NCBI RefSeq assembly: GCF_014287635.1
Contig: NZ_JACOPH010000007.1
Coordinates: 62,001-126,000, forward strand
DNA length: 64,000 bases
Source: Roseburia zhanii
GTDB taxonomy: Bacteria; Bacillota; Clostridia; Lachnospirales; Lachnospiraceae
Direction of reading: 5' to 3'
In this document: in pieces, positions 1 to 8,580 of the stretch
Layout of the letters: each line of letters starts with the position of its first letter
How positions within the stretch are numbered: the stretch's first letter is position 1
The notes under the pieces: model-generated
What the model saw: the letters and a program-made list of their open reading frames with translations, nothing else
Told to the model about the DNA's origin: nothing
Database searches by the model: none
Position numbers and translations under genes: made by a program

Positions 1-2
1 CG

Positions 3-1052
3 AAAGCACGGGGAACAGCAACGATCACAGCCACATATAAGAGTAAAGAATATACCTGTACCGCCAATGTTACCTATGGAACGCATAAGACTTCCGATGG
101 AATGAAATATAAAGATACAGAGGGCAGTTTCGGACATACCGGACGATGGTTTAAAAAAAGTATTTCCGGTGGAAAGTATTATTTTACGAATACAGACGGA
201 AGTGCAGTATATTTTAAAGTGACAGGCAGTAAATATGTGAATGTCAATTTCGTTTCAAAGATTTCAGCACAGACACCGTATTTTGCCTATTCTGTAGATG
301 GTGGCAACATGAAACGTCAGCTGATCAGCAACAAAAAGATCAGTGTTGGCAATACTAAGACACATTATGTCCGCCTGGTCATTGATGCAATATCGGAAAA
401 TGAAAACCGCTGGGGAGAAGCGGGTGTCGGAATCAAGAGTATCAAACCGGTGACATCATCAGGAGCTGTAACGGCGATTACACCGCAGAACGATACGATC
501 GCTTTTTATGGTGACAGTATCACACAGGGCGTCCGTGCCTTGAATATGGCATTGGCACCATCCGGTACAAGTGCTACCCACAGTTATGCATGGTATTGTG
601 CGGATAAACTGAATATGGTGCCGTATTTTGCAGGTTATGGCGGCTCGGGAATCGCAGAAGCAGGATGTTTTAACAGTTTACATAATGCGATATCCTCGTT
701 TTCCATGGGCAGGAAAGCTTCATCTTATGATGCAGATGTGATCGTATTTGAACATGGTACGAATGATGTACATACTTATGGAGATATATTTATCAATGAA
801 TACAAAAAAGCTTTGCAGATGGCACATAAAGCACATCCGAAGGCAAAAGTCATGGTGATCATACCATTTACACAGATCCATGCAGACGAGATCCGGAAAG
901 CGGCGGCTCCATATAAGAAATGGTGTACTGTGATCGAAACGTCTTCGTGGCGGTTATCTTATACCGATGGTCTGCATCCGAATACTTCCGGTGCAAAGAC
1001 AGCAGGAAAGAATCTGGCGAAAACAGTAGCTGCAAAGAGAAAGGCTTCATAA
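3..1052 (+). CDS. Secreted SGNH/GDSL esterase, CE2-like, 5' end missing
   Basis: The reading frame is open to the left edge, so this is the C-terminal part of a longer protein. The first ~30 visible residues (ARGTATITATYK and following) look like the end of a Big_2 Ig-like domain. A beta-rich segment of about 110 residues follows, then an SGNH hydrolase domain. The block I motif GDSIT has its nucleophile serine codon at 516-518, GTND lies near 757, and the catalytic Asp/His pair sits in DGLHPN at 966-977. A jelly-roll domain before an SGNH domain is the layout of carbohydrate esterase family 2, which removes acetyl groups from plant polysaccharides; that assignment is inference. The exonuclease gene follows 7 bp downstream. 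Confidence 0.8.
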   Translation, partial: KARGTATITATYKSKEYTCTANVTYGTHKTSDGMKYKDTEGSFGHTGRWFKKSISGGKYYFTNTDGSAVYFKVTGSKYVNVNFVSKISAQTPYFAYSVDGGNMKRQLISNKKISVGNTKTHYVRLVIDAISENENRWGEAGVGIKSIKPVTSSGAVTAITPQNDTIAFYGDSITQGVRALNMALAPSGTSATHSYAWYCADKLNMVPYFAGYGGSGIAEAGCFNSLHNAISSFSMGRKASSYDADVIVFEHGTNDVHTYGDIFINEYKKALQMAHKAHPKAKVMVIIPFTQIHADEIRKAAAPYKKWCTVIETSSWRLSYTDGLHPNTSGAKTAGKNLAKTVAAKRKAS

Positions 1053-1059
1053 AACAGTC

Positions 1060-1806
1060 ATGTTAGATGATTATGTTGTGGTAGATTTAGAAATGACAGG
1101 TCTGCACCCAAAGACAGATCATATATTAGAGATCGGGGCGGTCAAAGTAAGGGAAAAACAGATCGTAGATACATTTTCAGTACTGCTTAGACAGGATACA
1201 CCAATCCCGGAGCAAGTCGTGGAACTGACAGGGATCACAGATGAAATGACAGCAGACGGACAGGATGCCGATAGAGCAGTCAGTGCGTTTTTAGAATTTG
1301 CAGAGGATCTTCCATGGGTGGGACACAATATCATTTTTGATTACAGCTTCATCAAACAGTGGGAAGTGAATCACCGGATCAAGAGAAACTGTTATGCAGT
1401 CGATACATTAAAGATCGCAAGGAAATGCCTTCCAAAAGAAATGAAAAAATCTCTGGAAGTCTTGCGTCAATATTATGGGATCGAACAGACAGCCATACAC
1501 AGGGCATATGAAGATGCGGCTGCAACGCAGGTTTTATATGAGATCTTAGAGAGGGAGTTTTCGAAGAAAGAACCCGGACTGTTCCGGTCAAGGGAATTGC
1601 AGTGCCGTCTGAAAAGACAGACACCGGCAACTGCCCGGCAAAAAAATTACTTGAAGGATCTGACAGAATATCATAGAATAGTACTTGATGTTCCGGTGGA
1701 ACGATTAAGCCGCAGTGAAGCTTCAAGACTGACAGATAAGATCATTGCACAGTATGGGAAACCGGAAGTTTCGGCAGTACCAGGGAAGAAAACGATTCGT
1801 CCATGA
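1060..1806 (+). CDS. 3'-5' exonuclease, DEDDh (DnaQ/PolC epsilon-like)
   Basis: This 248-residue protein has a complete DEDDh exonuclease active site: D9 and E11 in VVDLEMTGL, D94 in GHNIIFDYSF, and H147 and D152 in HRAYEDA. The family removes 3' nucleotides from DNA or RNA, as a proofreading or stand-alone repair enzyme. After the nuclease domain (about 1-165) comes a ~75-residue tail with TARQKNYLKDL and LSRSEASRLTDKI motifs, a small helical module also found on other DNA enzymes. No polymerase domain is attached. The last 65 bp overlap the 3' end of the convergent gene on the other strand. Confidence 0.85.
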   Translation: MLDDYVVVDLEMTGLHPKTDHILEIGAVKVREKQIVDTFSVLLRQDTPIPEQVVELTGITDEMTADGQDADRAVSAFLEFAEDLPWVGHNIIFDYSFIKQWEVNHRIKRNCYAVDTLKIARKCLPKEMKKSLEVLRQYYGIEQTAIHRAYEDAAATQVLYEILEREFSKKEPGLFRSRELQCRLKRQTPATARQKNYLKDLTEYHRIVLDVPVERLSRSEASRLTDKIIAQYGKPEVSAVPGKKTIRP

Positions 1807-2356
1807 CAAAAAGTGCATCGGTAATGTCCCGGATCTTTTCCGGTGTGTTCTGTTTTTGATATAACTCTGCAAGCAGCAGATAGATCTGACTGACATCCAG
1901 TGCAAGTGACATCGCATATTCTAAGATGGTGACCGCAGCATCAATACGGTCAAGTTCTACTTCACGTCTTGCATAAGCCAACAGTGTGGTAGTGAGCAGA
2001 TGATAGTTCTCATCATAGGAACTAAGATCGGCTAAGTTCGCAGGACCATACATCAGCTTTAAGTCCGTATTTGTATACATGGACAGATTGATGATCTTTT
2101 GATCCGTAAGGTTTTGTAGAACAGTCTCACAGGAATAAAGTTCATCGTCCGCAAACTCTCCAACCGGAAGTGTATCTGTGGAAAATGACAGATAAGGCAG
2201 GGCAGAGATATCTTTTTTACGGGTAGCATTTGCCATACGTTCCCGCTCGAGAAATGCTTCATTGGCATTCTCCTGTGCCTCAGTACTTTTTTTCCGCTTG
2301 ACGGCAAGCAGTGCTGTGAATAGAATAAAAGCAATTAAAAAAATAGGAACTCTCAT
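1742..2356 (-). CDS. Membrane-anchored hypothetical protein
   Basis: This 204-residue protein has a single N-terminal membrane segment (about residues 3-18) followed by a basic stretch (KRKK), so it is probably anchored with its bulk in the cytoplasm. The C-terminal half (about 110-190) is helical with alternating small and large residues, reminiscent of TPR-like helices, but no family is recognised. A Shine-Dalgarno sequence (AAAGGA) precedes the start. It is divergent from the 35-residue gene at 2406 with only 49 bp between them, and its 3' end overlaps the exonuclease gene by 65 bp. I regard it as real because of its start region, composition and length, without a functional call. Confidence 0.6.
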   Translation of the reverse strand: MRVPIFLIAFILFTALLAVKRKKSTEAQENANEAFLERERMANATRKKDISALPYLSFSTDTLPVGEFADDELYSCETVLQNLTDQKIINLSMYTNTDLKLMYGPANLADLSSYDENYHLLTTTLLAYARREVELDRIDAAVTILEYAMSLALDVSQIYLLLAELYQKQNTPEKIRDITDALFVMDESFSSLVLPKLPVSHTVQ

Positions 2357-2405
2357 TGTAGTGTGTCCTTTCTTAAAAATTATAATATAAAAATGAGGTG
2401 ATCAT

Positions 2406-2513
2406 ATGTATAACTTTTTCAATCCAAAAAGAAAACGCATCATAGCAGGTGTGATCGCAGGACTGTTAGTCGTATCTATGTTAGTAACAGGTCTTGTATC
2501 CGTACTTAGCTAG
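2406..2513 (+). CDS. Small cationic single-pass membrane protein (35 aa)
   Basis: A 35-codon gene starts at ATG 2406, with GAGGTG 5 bp upstream and TAG at 2511-2513. The product starts MYNFFNPKRKR, a basic cluster, followed by one hydrophobic span of about 22 residues ending LVSVLS. That layout predicts a microprotein inserted in the membrane with its positive end inside. No function can be assigned. The good ribosome site and clean basic-plus-membrane layout make a chance frame unlikely. Confidence 0.6.
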   Translation: MYNFFNPKRKRIIAGVIAGLLVVSMLVTGLVSVLS

Positions 2514-2576
2514 TGCTTCTGTTACAAATATACAGAAATGCCGGATTTATGTCAAATATATTCGTGGATATGCATC

Positions 2577-2606
2577 TTGAAAAAAAGATGGTAAATGATT
2601 TAAAAT
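2577..2606 (+). promoter_or_regulatory. Predicted sigma-A promoter for the VanW-family gene
   Basis: TTGAAA at 2577-2582 and TAAAAT at 2601-2606 are separated by 18 bp. They lie about 50 bp before the start at 2656, which has GAGAGGAAG as its ribosome site. Confidence 0.4.
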
Positions 2607-2655
2607 GACAAATATGTATGAGGATATTTATAAATAGAACAGAGAGGAAGATAGA

Positions 2656-4281
2656 ATGAAGAAATATATCAAACTGCTGCCCATATTGATCTTTGTATTT
2701 ACAGCCGGATTTATCGGATATTCATTTACAACTGTAGATGCAGGTGAAAATGGTACAATTCCGGATACCGTATATATCGGTGATATTGATGTAAGTGGTA
2801 TGACAAAGGAAGAAGCAGAAGATGCCTTAGATGCTTATGTGAACACATTGCAGAATACAACATTTACATTATCTGCCGGAACAAAGAATATACAGGTATC
2901 CGCAGAAGATTTAGGTGTCTGCGTTGCAAATACAGAAGTCGTGGAAGAAGCATTAAATCTTGGTAAAACAGGCAATCTGATTACACGTTATAAGGATAAG
3001 AAGGATCTTGAAAAAGAGCCGAAACAGTTTGATATCCTTTATGGTGTGGATGAGGATAAAGTAGAAACGCTATTAGGTGTCAATGCCGATAATCTGGATC
3101 AGGAAGCTGTCAACAGCGGATTGAAACGTGAAAATGGTTCGTTTAGTATTATCGAAGGTTCTGATGGGGTCGCTGTTAATGTGGAAGAGTCTGTAAAAAG
3201 CATTGAGGCATATATCAGTGATGAGTGGGACGGTGCAAATGCAACGATCGCACTTGAAACAGATGTGACAAAGCCACAGGGTACACCGGAAGAATTAGCA
3301 AAGGTAAAAGACTTGTTAGGATCTTTTAAGACGGATTTCAGTTCTTCTGCATCCGGACGTTACAAAAATGTACAGAATGGATGTGAGAAGATCAATGGAA
3401 CGGTTTTATATCCGGGCGAGCAGTTCTCCGTATATAAAGCAGTCAGCCCGTTTGATGCAGAAAACGGTTATGAATTAGCCGGTTCTTATGAAAACGGTAC
3501 AACCGTACAGACCTATGGCGGCGGTATCTGTCAGGTATCTACCACGTTATACAATGCTGTTATTTTAGCAGAATTACAGATCGATGAGCGGTTCAATCAT
3601 TCCATGATCGTGAATTATGTAAAACCATCTATGGATGCTGCAATCGCAGGAACTTCAAAAGATCTTAAATTTACAAATAATACAGATGCACCGGTCTATA
3701 TTGAAGGATATACAAGCGGTGGAATGCTTTACTTTAATATCTTTGGTGAGGAAACAAGACCATCGGACCGCAAGGTAAGTTATGTCAGTGAAACGATCAG
3801 CCAGACAAATCCGGGAGTATCCTTAAGGGCAGACGGTTCCCATCCGGTAGGTTATGTGGCACAGGTACAGAGTGCACATACCGGATATACAGCGAAATTA
3901 TGGAAAGTTGTAACCGTAAATGGTGTGGAAGAAAGCCGGACAGAGTTCAACAGCAGCCGTTATAATGCATCAAGCAAGATCCTTGCAGTTGGCGTGGCAA
4001 CAGACAATCCGGATGCAGCAGCACAGATCAATGCAGCGATCGCAAGTGGTGATGAAGCGACCGTACGTGCTGTAGCAGCCCAGTATTCCGGTGATGCGGC
4101 GGCAGCGGCAGCTGCACAGGCACAGTTAGAAGCACAGGCAGCAGCGGCTGCACAGGCGGCAGCCGAAGCACAGGCAGCAGCCGAGGCAAAGGCAGCTGCA
4201 GAGGCGCAGGCAGCAGCAGAAGCGCAGGCGGCAGCAGATGCAGCGGCGGCACAGGCAGCACAGGATGCGGCTAACCAGTAA
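2656..4281 (+). CDS. VanW family protein with peptidoglycan-binding domain and Ala-rich tail
   Basis: This 541-residue protein has an N-terminal membrane anchor or signal (about 5-25). One or two PG_binding_4-type modules follow (about 40-220), then a VanW domain (about 236-353, with GGGICQVSTTLYNAV), and a beta-rich G5-like stretch to about 450. The family (YoaR-like) is associated with the cell wall in Firmicutes, and a van-type resistance role is not implied. The last ~68 residues are almost entirely Ala, Glu and Gln in an AEAQAAAEAQ pattern, predicting a long helix or coiled coil outside the membrane. The DNA there (4095-4280) is low-complexity GCA/GCG repeat and could vary in length between strains. 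A hairpin follows the stop. Confidence 0.85.
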   Translation: MKKYIKLLPILIFVFTAGFIGYSFTTVDAGENGTIPDTVYIGDIDVSGMTKEEAEDALDAYVNTLQNTTFTLSAGTKNIQVSAEDLGVCVANTEVVEEALNLGKTGNLITRYKDKKDLEKEPKQFDILYGVDEDKVETLLGVNADNLDQEAVNSGLKRENGSFSIIEGSDGVAVNVEESVKSIEAYISDEWDGANATIALETDVTKPQGTPEELAKVKDLLGSFKTDFSSSASGRYKNVQNGCEKINGTVLYPGEQFSVYKAVSPFDAENGYELAGSYENGTTVQTYGGGICQVSTTLYNAVILAELQIDERFNHSMIVNYVKPSMDAAIAGTSKDLKFTNNTDAPVYIEGYTSGGMLYFNIFGEETRPSDRKVSYVSETISQTNPGVSLRADGSHPVGYVAQVQSAHTGYTAKLWKVVTVNGVEESRTEFNSSRYNASSKILAVGVATDNPDAAAQINAAIASGDEATVRAVAAQYSGDAAAAAAAQAQLEAQAAAAAQAAAEAQAAAEAKAAAEAQAAAEAQAAADAAAAQAAQDAANQ

Positions 4282-4375
4282 GCGTAAAAATAGAACAAAC
4301 ATATAACTATGCAGGTGCAAGCTACAAAGCAGTGTGGCAGTAACGAAACTGCGCAGTTATGGAATAAAATGGAAA

Positions 4376-4400
4376 AAGGCTGTCTGTTACAGACAGCCTT
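4376..4400 (+). terminator. Hairpin after the VanW gene
   Basis: AAGGCTGTCTG at 4376-4386 pairs perfectly with CAGACAGCCTT at 4390-4400 across a 3-base loop. There is no long U tract (TTGTGTTG follows), so it could be a weak terminator or a processing hairpin. Confidence 0.5.
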
Positions 4401-4436
4401 GTGTTGCAGAATCCAAAGACGATAAAAGAGGTTTCG

Positions 4437-5420
4437 ATGAAAGTTGGAAAATTACCGGAAAACGTATTAAAGCGTTCCGTTTTAAAACAAATTCATACAA
4501 AACGACCGGAAGTCTGTCAGGGGGCAGCAGTCGGAGAAGACTGTGCCGCCATTTGCTTAGCGGAAGATGAAATGCTGGTATTATCCACAGATCCGATCAC
4601 CGGAACTGCGATCGATATCGGAAGTCTTTCTATTGCGGTAACGTTGAATGATCTTGCAAGTGCAGGAGCGGAGCCGGTTGGTGTGATGCTTACCGCCCTG
4701 CTTCCGGAAGATATCACAGAACAGCAGATACGGCAGATGATGCAGCAGGCGGAAAATGCCTGTGAGAGGTCAAATGTAGAGATCATTGGCGGTCACACGG
4801 AAGTGACAAAGGCAGTCAATGTACCGGTGATCACAGTGACCGGAGTCGGAAAGGTCAAAAAAGATGCGATGGTACGTACATCAGGTGCGAAACCGGGCAT
4901 GGATATCGTGATGAGTAAATGGGCTGGTTTAGAAGGAACCGCCATTTTGGCAAAAGAAAAGCGGGAAGAACTTTTAAACCGGTTTTCAGAGAATTTTATT
5001 TTTCGGGCACAGAAGTTTGACCAGATGCTATCCGTAATACCGGAGGCTGCCACCGCCGTTAAGTCTGGCGTTGGTGCAATGCATGATGTCACAGAGGGCG
5101 GTATTTTTGGGGCACTCTGGGAGTTGGCAGAAGCATCTGGCGTCGGACTGGAAATTGAATTAAAGAAGATCCCGTTAAAACAGGAAACTGTGGAAATCTG
5201 TGAATTTTTCGGCATCAATCCATATGAACTGATCTCAAGCGGTGTCATGTTAATGGCAGCAAAAGACGGCAACCGTCTGGTGATGGAACTTGCAAAAGAG
5301 AATATATCGGCATGTGTGATCGGAAAAGCCACAGAAGGAAATGACAGGGTTCTGCTGAATGATGGGGAACGCAGATTTTTAGAACCACCGAAATCAGATG
5401 AATTGTATAAAGTGATCTGA
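4437..5420 (+). CDS. AIR synthase-related protein (HypE/PurM/ThiL superfamily)
   Basis: ATG 4437 is chosen because AGAGG sits 5 bp upstream; an in-frame GTG at 4401 lies directly at the hairpin and has no ribosome site. The 327-residue product has the AIR synthase fold: an N-terminal glycine-rich region (GAAVGEDCAAI), then TLNDLASAGAEPVG and IIGGHTEVT, and a C-terminal domain with VTEGGIFGALWELAE. HypE, the hydrogenase maturation carbamoyl-phosphate dehydratase, ends in a catalytic cysteine. This protein ends PPKSDELYKVI with no cysteine, so it is not HypE and its substrate is unknown. It is 31 bp upstream of the Lrp gene and probably in one operon with it and the aminotransferase. Confidence 0.75.
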   Translation: MKVGKLPENVLKRSVLKQIHTKRPEVCQGAAVGEDCAAICLAEDEMLVLSTDPITGTAIDIGSLSIAVTLNDLASAGAEPVGVMLTALLPEDITEQQIRQMMQQAENACERSNVEIIGGHTEVTKAVNVPVITVTGVGKVKKDAMVRTSGAKPGMDIVMSKWAGLEGTAILAKEKREELLNRFSENFIFRAQKFDQMLSVIPEAATAVKSGVGAMHDVTEGGIFGALWELAEASGVGLEIELKKIPLKQETVEICEFFGINPYELISSGVMLMAAKDGNRLVMELAKENISACVIGKATEGNDRVLLNDGERRFLEPPKSDELYKVI

Positions 5421-5451
5421 AAATGAATTATGACATAAAGGAGCAGGGAAA

Positions 5452-5934
5452 ATGCGAGAAAAAATATTGACTTTTATAGAAAAAAACAGCAGGATCGATG
5501 TAAAAGAATTAGCGATCGTCTTAGGAGTAGATGAAGCAGCAGTCATGAATGAGTTAGAAGAAATGGAAAATGAACATATCATCTGTGGATATCATACACT
5601 GATCAACTGGGAAAAGACAGGAATTGAAAAAGTAACTGCAATGATCGAAGTACGTGTAACACCGCAGCGTGGCATGGGATTTGATAAAGTGGCAGAACGT
5701 ATTTATAACTATCCGGAAGTAGAATCTGTTTATCTGATCTCCGGTGGATTTGATTTCTTAGTAACTTTAGAAGGAAAAACATTACGGGAAGTTTCCCAGT
5801 TCGTATCTGATAAATTATCTACATTAGATTCTGTATTATCCACGAAAACAAACTTTATTTTAAAGAAATATAAAGATCATGGCACGATCATGGCAGAACC
5901 GACTAAAGATGAAAGGATGAAGATCGCACCATGA
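5452..5934 (+). CDS. Lrp/AsnC family transcriptional regulator
   Basis: The 160-residue protein has an N-terminal winged helix-turn-helix (about 1-60) and a C-terminal RAM ligand-binding domain (about 65-145, with MIEVRVTPQRGMGFDKVAER). Family members bind amino acids or related metabolites and control amino-acid metabolism. The ribosome site AAGGAG precedes ATG 5452. Its stop overlaps the start of the aminotransferase by 4 bp (ATGA), so the two are translationally coupled and it may regulate that gene. Confidence 0.9.
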   Translation: MREKILTFIEKNSRIDVKELAIVLGVDEAAVMNELEEMENEHIICGYHTLINWEKTGIEKVTAMIEVRVTPQRGMGFDKVAERIYNYPEVESVYLISGGFDFLVTLEGKTLREVSQFVSDKLSTLDSVLSTKTNFILKKYKDHGTIMAEPTKDERMKIAP

Positions 5935-7091
5935 GAAATCCGTTGTCAAAAAGAATTGTAGAGATAGAACCGTCCGGTATCCGTAAATTCTTTGATGTTG
6001 TCAATGAAATGGAGGATGCAATTTCCCTCGGTGTCGGAGAACCGGATTTTGATACCCCATGGCATATCAGGGATGAGGGTATTTATTCCTTAGAAAAAGG
6101 AAGAACATTTTATACTTCCAATGCAGGATTAAAAGAATTAAAGGTTGAGATCGCAAAATACATGAACCGCAGATTTGACCTTACGTATGATTATGAGCAT
6201 GAGATCATGGTCACAGTCGGTGGAAGTGAAGCAATCGACATTGCAATGCGCGCCATGTTAGATCCGGGAGATGAAGTGCTGATCCCACAGCCGAGTTATG
6301 TTTCCTATGTACCTTGTGCCGTTCTTGCAAATGGAATCCCTTCGATCATAGAGCTGAAGGCAGAAAATGAGTTCCGGCTGACAGCAGAAGAATTAGAAGC
6401 TGCGATCACACCAAAGACGAAATTATTAGTACTGCCATTCCCGAATAACCCAACAGGTTCCATTATGCGAAGAAGTGACCTTGAAGCGATCGCTAAAGTC
6501 ATTCTTGAGCATGACCTGTTTGTATTGAGTGATGAGATTTATTCCGAACTGACTTATGGAGAGGAAGAACATGTATCGATCGCTTCTTTACCGGGGATGT
6601 GGGAGAGAACGATCACGATCAACGGATTTTCAAAATCCTATGCAATGACAGGCTGGCGTTTAGGTTATGCCTGCGGTCCCAGAGTCATTATTGAACAGAT
6701 GTTAAAGATCCATCAGTTTGCGATCATGTGTGCTCCGACAACAAGCCAGTATGCAGCAGTTGAGGCATTGCGGAACGGGGACGAAGATGTGGCACAGATG
6801 AAGGAAGAATACGATGGCAGAAGAAGATATCTGTTACACCGTTTTAAAGAGATGGGATTGGAATGTTTTGAACCGTATGGTGCATTTTATATGTTTCCAT
6901 CGATCCGAAAATTCGGCATGACATCAGAAGAATTTGCAACAAAGCTCTTAGAAGCAGAAAAAGTTGCCGTTGTACCGGGAACTGCATTTGGAGCAAGCGG
7001 AGAAGGCTTTGTCCGTATTTCTTATGCATATTCTTTAGATGATCTAAAGAAAGCATTAGAAAGAATCGAGAAATTTATTGTAACTTTGTAA
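5931..7091 (+). CDS. PLP-dependent aminotransferase, class I/II
   Basis: The 386-residue fold-type I aminotransferase has the expected residues. These are the PNNPTG loop (N173), D201 and Y204 in LSDEIYSEL, the Schiff-base lysine K235 in NGFSKSYAMTGWRLGY, and the C-terminal substrate-carboxylate arginine in FVRISYAYS. The reaction is transfer of an amino group to a 2-oxo acid in the cytoplasm, and similar genes are annotated as PatA or aspartate/aromatic aminotransferase. The partner substrate cannot be read from sequence. It overlaps the Lrp-type regulator by 4 bp. Confidence 0.92.
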   Translation: MRNPLSKRIVEIEPSGIRKFFDVVNEMEDAISLGVGEPDFDTPWHIRDEGIYSLEKGRTFYTSNAGLKELKVEIAKYMNRRFDLTYDYEHEIMVTVGGSEAIDIAMRAMLDPGDEVLIPQPSYVSYVPCAVLANGIPSIIELKAENEFRLTAEELEAAITPKTKLLVLPFPNNPTGSIMRRSDLEAIAKVILEHDLFVLSDEIYSELTYGEEEHVSIASLPGMWERTITINGFSKSYAMTGWRLGYACGPRVIIEQMLKIHQFAIMCAPTTSQYAAVEALRNGDEDVAQMKEEYDGRRRYLLHRFKEMGLECFEPYGAFYMFPSIRKFGMTSEEFATKLLEAEKVAVVPGTAFGASGEGFVRISYAYSLDDLKKALERIEKFIVTL

Positions 7092-7188
7092 TTATCCAGA
7101 AGCCCTTGGAATTATAAAAATGGTTACTTCATGTATGTAAGCAGTTTTTATGATCTGTAAGTTTCTGACCGTAAGAAAGAGATATCAT

Positions 7189-7692
7189 ATGGCTAAGCTG
7201 AACATTGTATTATTTGAGCCGGAAATTCCGGCAAATACGGGAAATATCGGAAGAACCTGTGTGGCAACCGGAACAAGGCTGCATCTGATCGAACCGTTAG
7301 GTTTCCGTTTAAATGAAAAAGAGATTCGTCGTGCAGGCATGGACTACTGGCAGGATCTTGATGTGACAAGATATATCAACTGGGAAGATTTCTTAGAAAA
7401 AAATCCGGATGCGAAGATCTATATGGCAACTACAAAAGGAAAGCATGTGTATACAGAAGTGTCTTATGAACCGGACTGTTATATCATGTTTGGAAAAGAG
7501 AGTGCAGGAATACCGGAGGAGATTTTGATCGAACACCCAGAAGAGTGTATCCGTATCCCGATGATCGGGGAAACACGTTCCTTAAATCTTTCGAATTCCG
7601 TAGCTATTGTCTTATATGAAGCATTGCGTCAGAACCAGTTTGACCATATGAAACTTGAAGGAGAACTGCACCATCTGCACTGGAAGGAATAG
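7189..7692 (+). CDS. trmL: tRNA (cytidine(34)-2'-O)-methyltransferase TrmL
   Basis: ATG 7189 is preferred over an upstream in-frame ATG at 7150 because it has AAAGAG about 7 bp upstream and gives the family N-terminus MAKLNIVLFEPEIP. The 167-residue size is typical of the single-domain SPOUT enzymes YibK/CspR. Knot motifs are present: NTGNIGRTC near the N-terminus, MFGKESAGIPEEIL, and IPMIGETRSLNLSNSVAI, which binds S-adenosylmethionine. TrmL methylates the wobble base of tRNA-Leu species. It is 12 bp upstream of ecfA1. Confidence 0.92.
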   Translation: MAKLNIVLFEPEIPANTGNIGRTCVATGTRLHLIEPLGFRLNEKEIRRAGMDYWQDLDVTRYINWEDFLEKNPDAKIYMATTKGKHVYTEVSYEPDCYIMFGKESAGIPEEILIEHPEECIRIPMIGETRSLNLSNSVAIVLYEALRQNQFDHMKLEGELHHLHWKE

Positions 7693-7704
7693 AGGACAAA
7701 AAAC

Positions 7705-8580
7705 ATGGGAATCATTAAAGCCTGTAAATTAGTACATGAATATATCCGTCGGGATGAAGAAGGAAATGTAGAATCGATCCAGACCGCATTAAATGCAGTT
7801 GATCTTGATATCAAGGCAGGAGATTTTGTAGCTGTTTTAGGTCATAACGGCTCTGGAAAGTCTACACTTGCAAAACATATCAATGCGCTGCTTGAACCAA
7901 GTGAAGGGACATTGTTCGTAGATGGAAAAGATACAAAGGATTTAAAGTATCTGTATGATATCAGACGTGCCGCAGGCATGGTTTTCCAGAATCCCGATAA
8001 TCAGATCATTGCAAGCGTCGTAGAGGAAGATGTAGGATTTGGTCCTGAAAATATGGGTGTTCCTACAAAAGAGATCTGGCAGCGGGTAGAAGAAAGCTTA
8101 AAATCCGTAGGAATGTTAAAATACCGGAATCATTCCCCGAACAAGCTTTCCGGTGGACAGAAACAGCGTGTAGCGATCGCAGGCGTGATGGCGATGGAGC
8201 CAAAATGCATCATTTTAGATGAACCGACTGCCATGCTCGATCCGGTAGGACGAAAAGAAGTATTGCAGGCAGTCCATACCTTAAATAAAAAGAAAGGTGT
8301 TACGATCGTTTTGATCACACACTATATGGAAGAAGTGGTAGACGCAGATTATGTCTATGTCATGGATAAAGGAAGTGTGGTCATGCAGGGAACACCAAGA
8401 GAGATCTTTTCACAGGTAGATACCCTGAAGGAACACCGGTTAGATGTACCGCAGATCACGCTGTTAGCAGACGAATTACGAAAAGCAGGACTTCCGCTTC
8501 CGAAGGGAATTTTAACAAGAGAAGAATTAGATGCCGAGTTAGTAGAGTTATATAGGAGAAAAGCATGTCAATCATTTTAG
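7705..8580 (+). CDS. ecfA1: Energy-coupling factor transporter ATPase EcfA1
   Basis: This 291-residue ABC ATPase has Walker A GHNGSGKST, signature LSGGQKQRVAIAG, Walker B CIILDEPTAMLDP and the switch histidine in ITHYMEE. In group I ECF transporters, EcfA1, EcfA2 and EcfT form a shared module that powers uptake of vitamins and metals through interchangeable S components encoded elsewhere. The insert after the N-terminal strand (EEGNVESIQTALNAV) and the C-terminal ~50 residues are typical of EcfA proteins. It overlaps ecfA2 by 16 bp. Confidence 0.95.
   Translation: MGIIKACKLVHEYIRRDEEGNVESIQTALNAVDLDIKAGDFVAVLGHNGSGKSTLAKHINALLEPSEGTLFVDGKDTKDLKYLYDIRRAAGMVFQNPDNQIIASVVEEDVGFGPENMGVPTKEIWQRVEESLKSVGMLKYRNHSPNKLSGGQKQRVAIAGVMAMEPKCIILDEPTAMLDPVGRKEVLQAVHTLNKKKGVTIVLITHYMEEVVDADYVYVMDKGSVVMQGTPREIFSQVDTLKEHRLDVPQITLLADELRKAGLPLPKGILTREELDAELVELYRRKACQSF

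Noticed and set aside
2656..4281. Vancomycin resistance determinant (VanW)
   Set aside because: VanW domains are widespread in wall proteins; no van ligase, dehydrogenase or regulator genes are present.
3960..4298. Antisense Ala/Cys-rich frames opposite the VanW tail
   Set aside because: They are mirror frames of a GCA/GCG repeat with no start signals.
4334..4570. 78-residue frame before the AIR-synthase gene
   Set aside because: It overlaps the hairpin and the true gene in another frame, with no ribosome site.
4437..5420. HypE hydrogenase maturation protein
   Set aside because: The essential C-terminal cysteine is missing and no other hyp genes are nearby.
7093..7188. Possible riboswitch ahead of trmL and the ECF module
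   Set aside because: The gap is under 100 bp and shows no recognisable conserved aptamer sequence or terminator.
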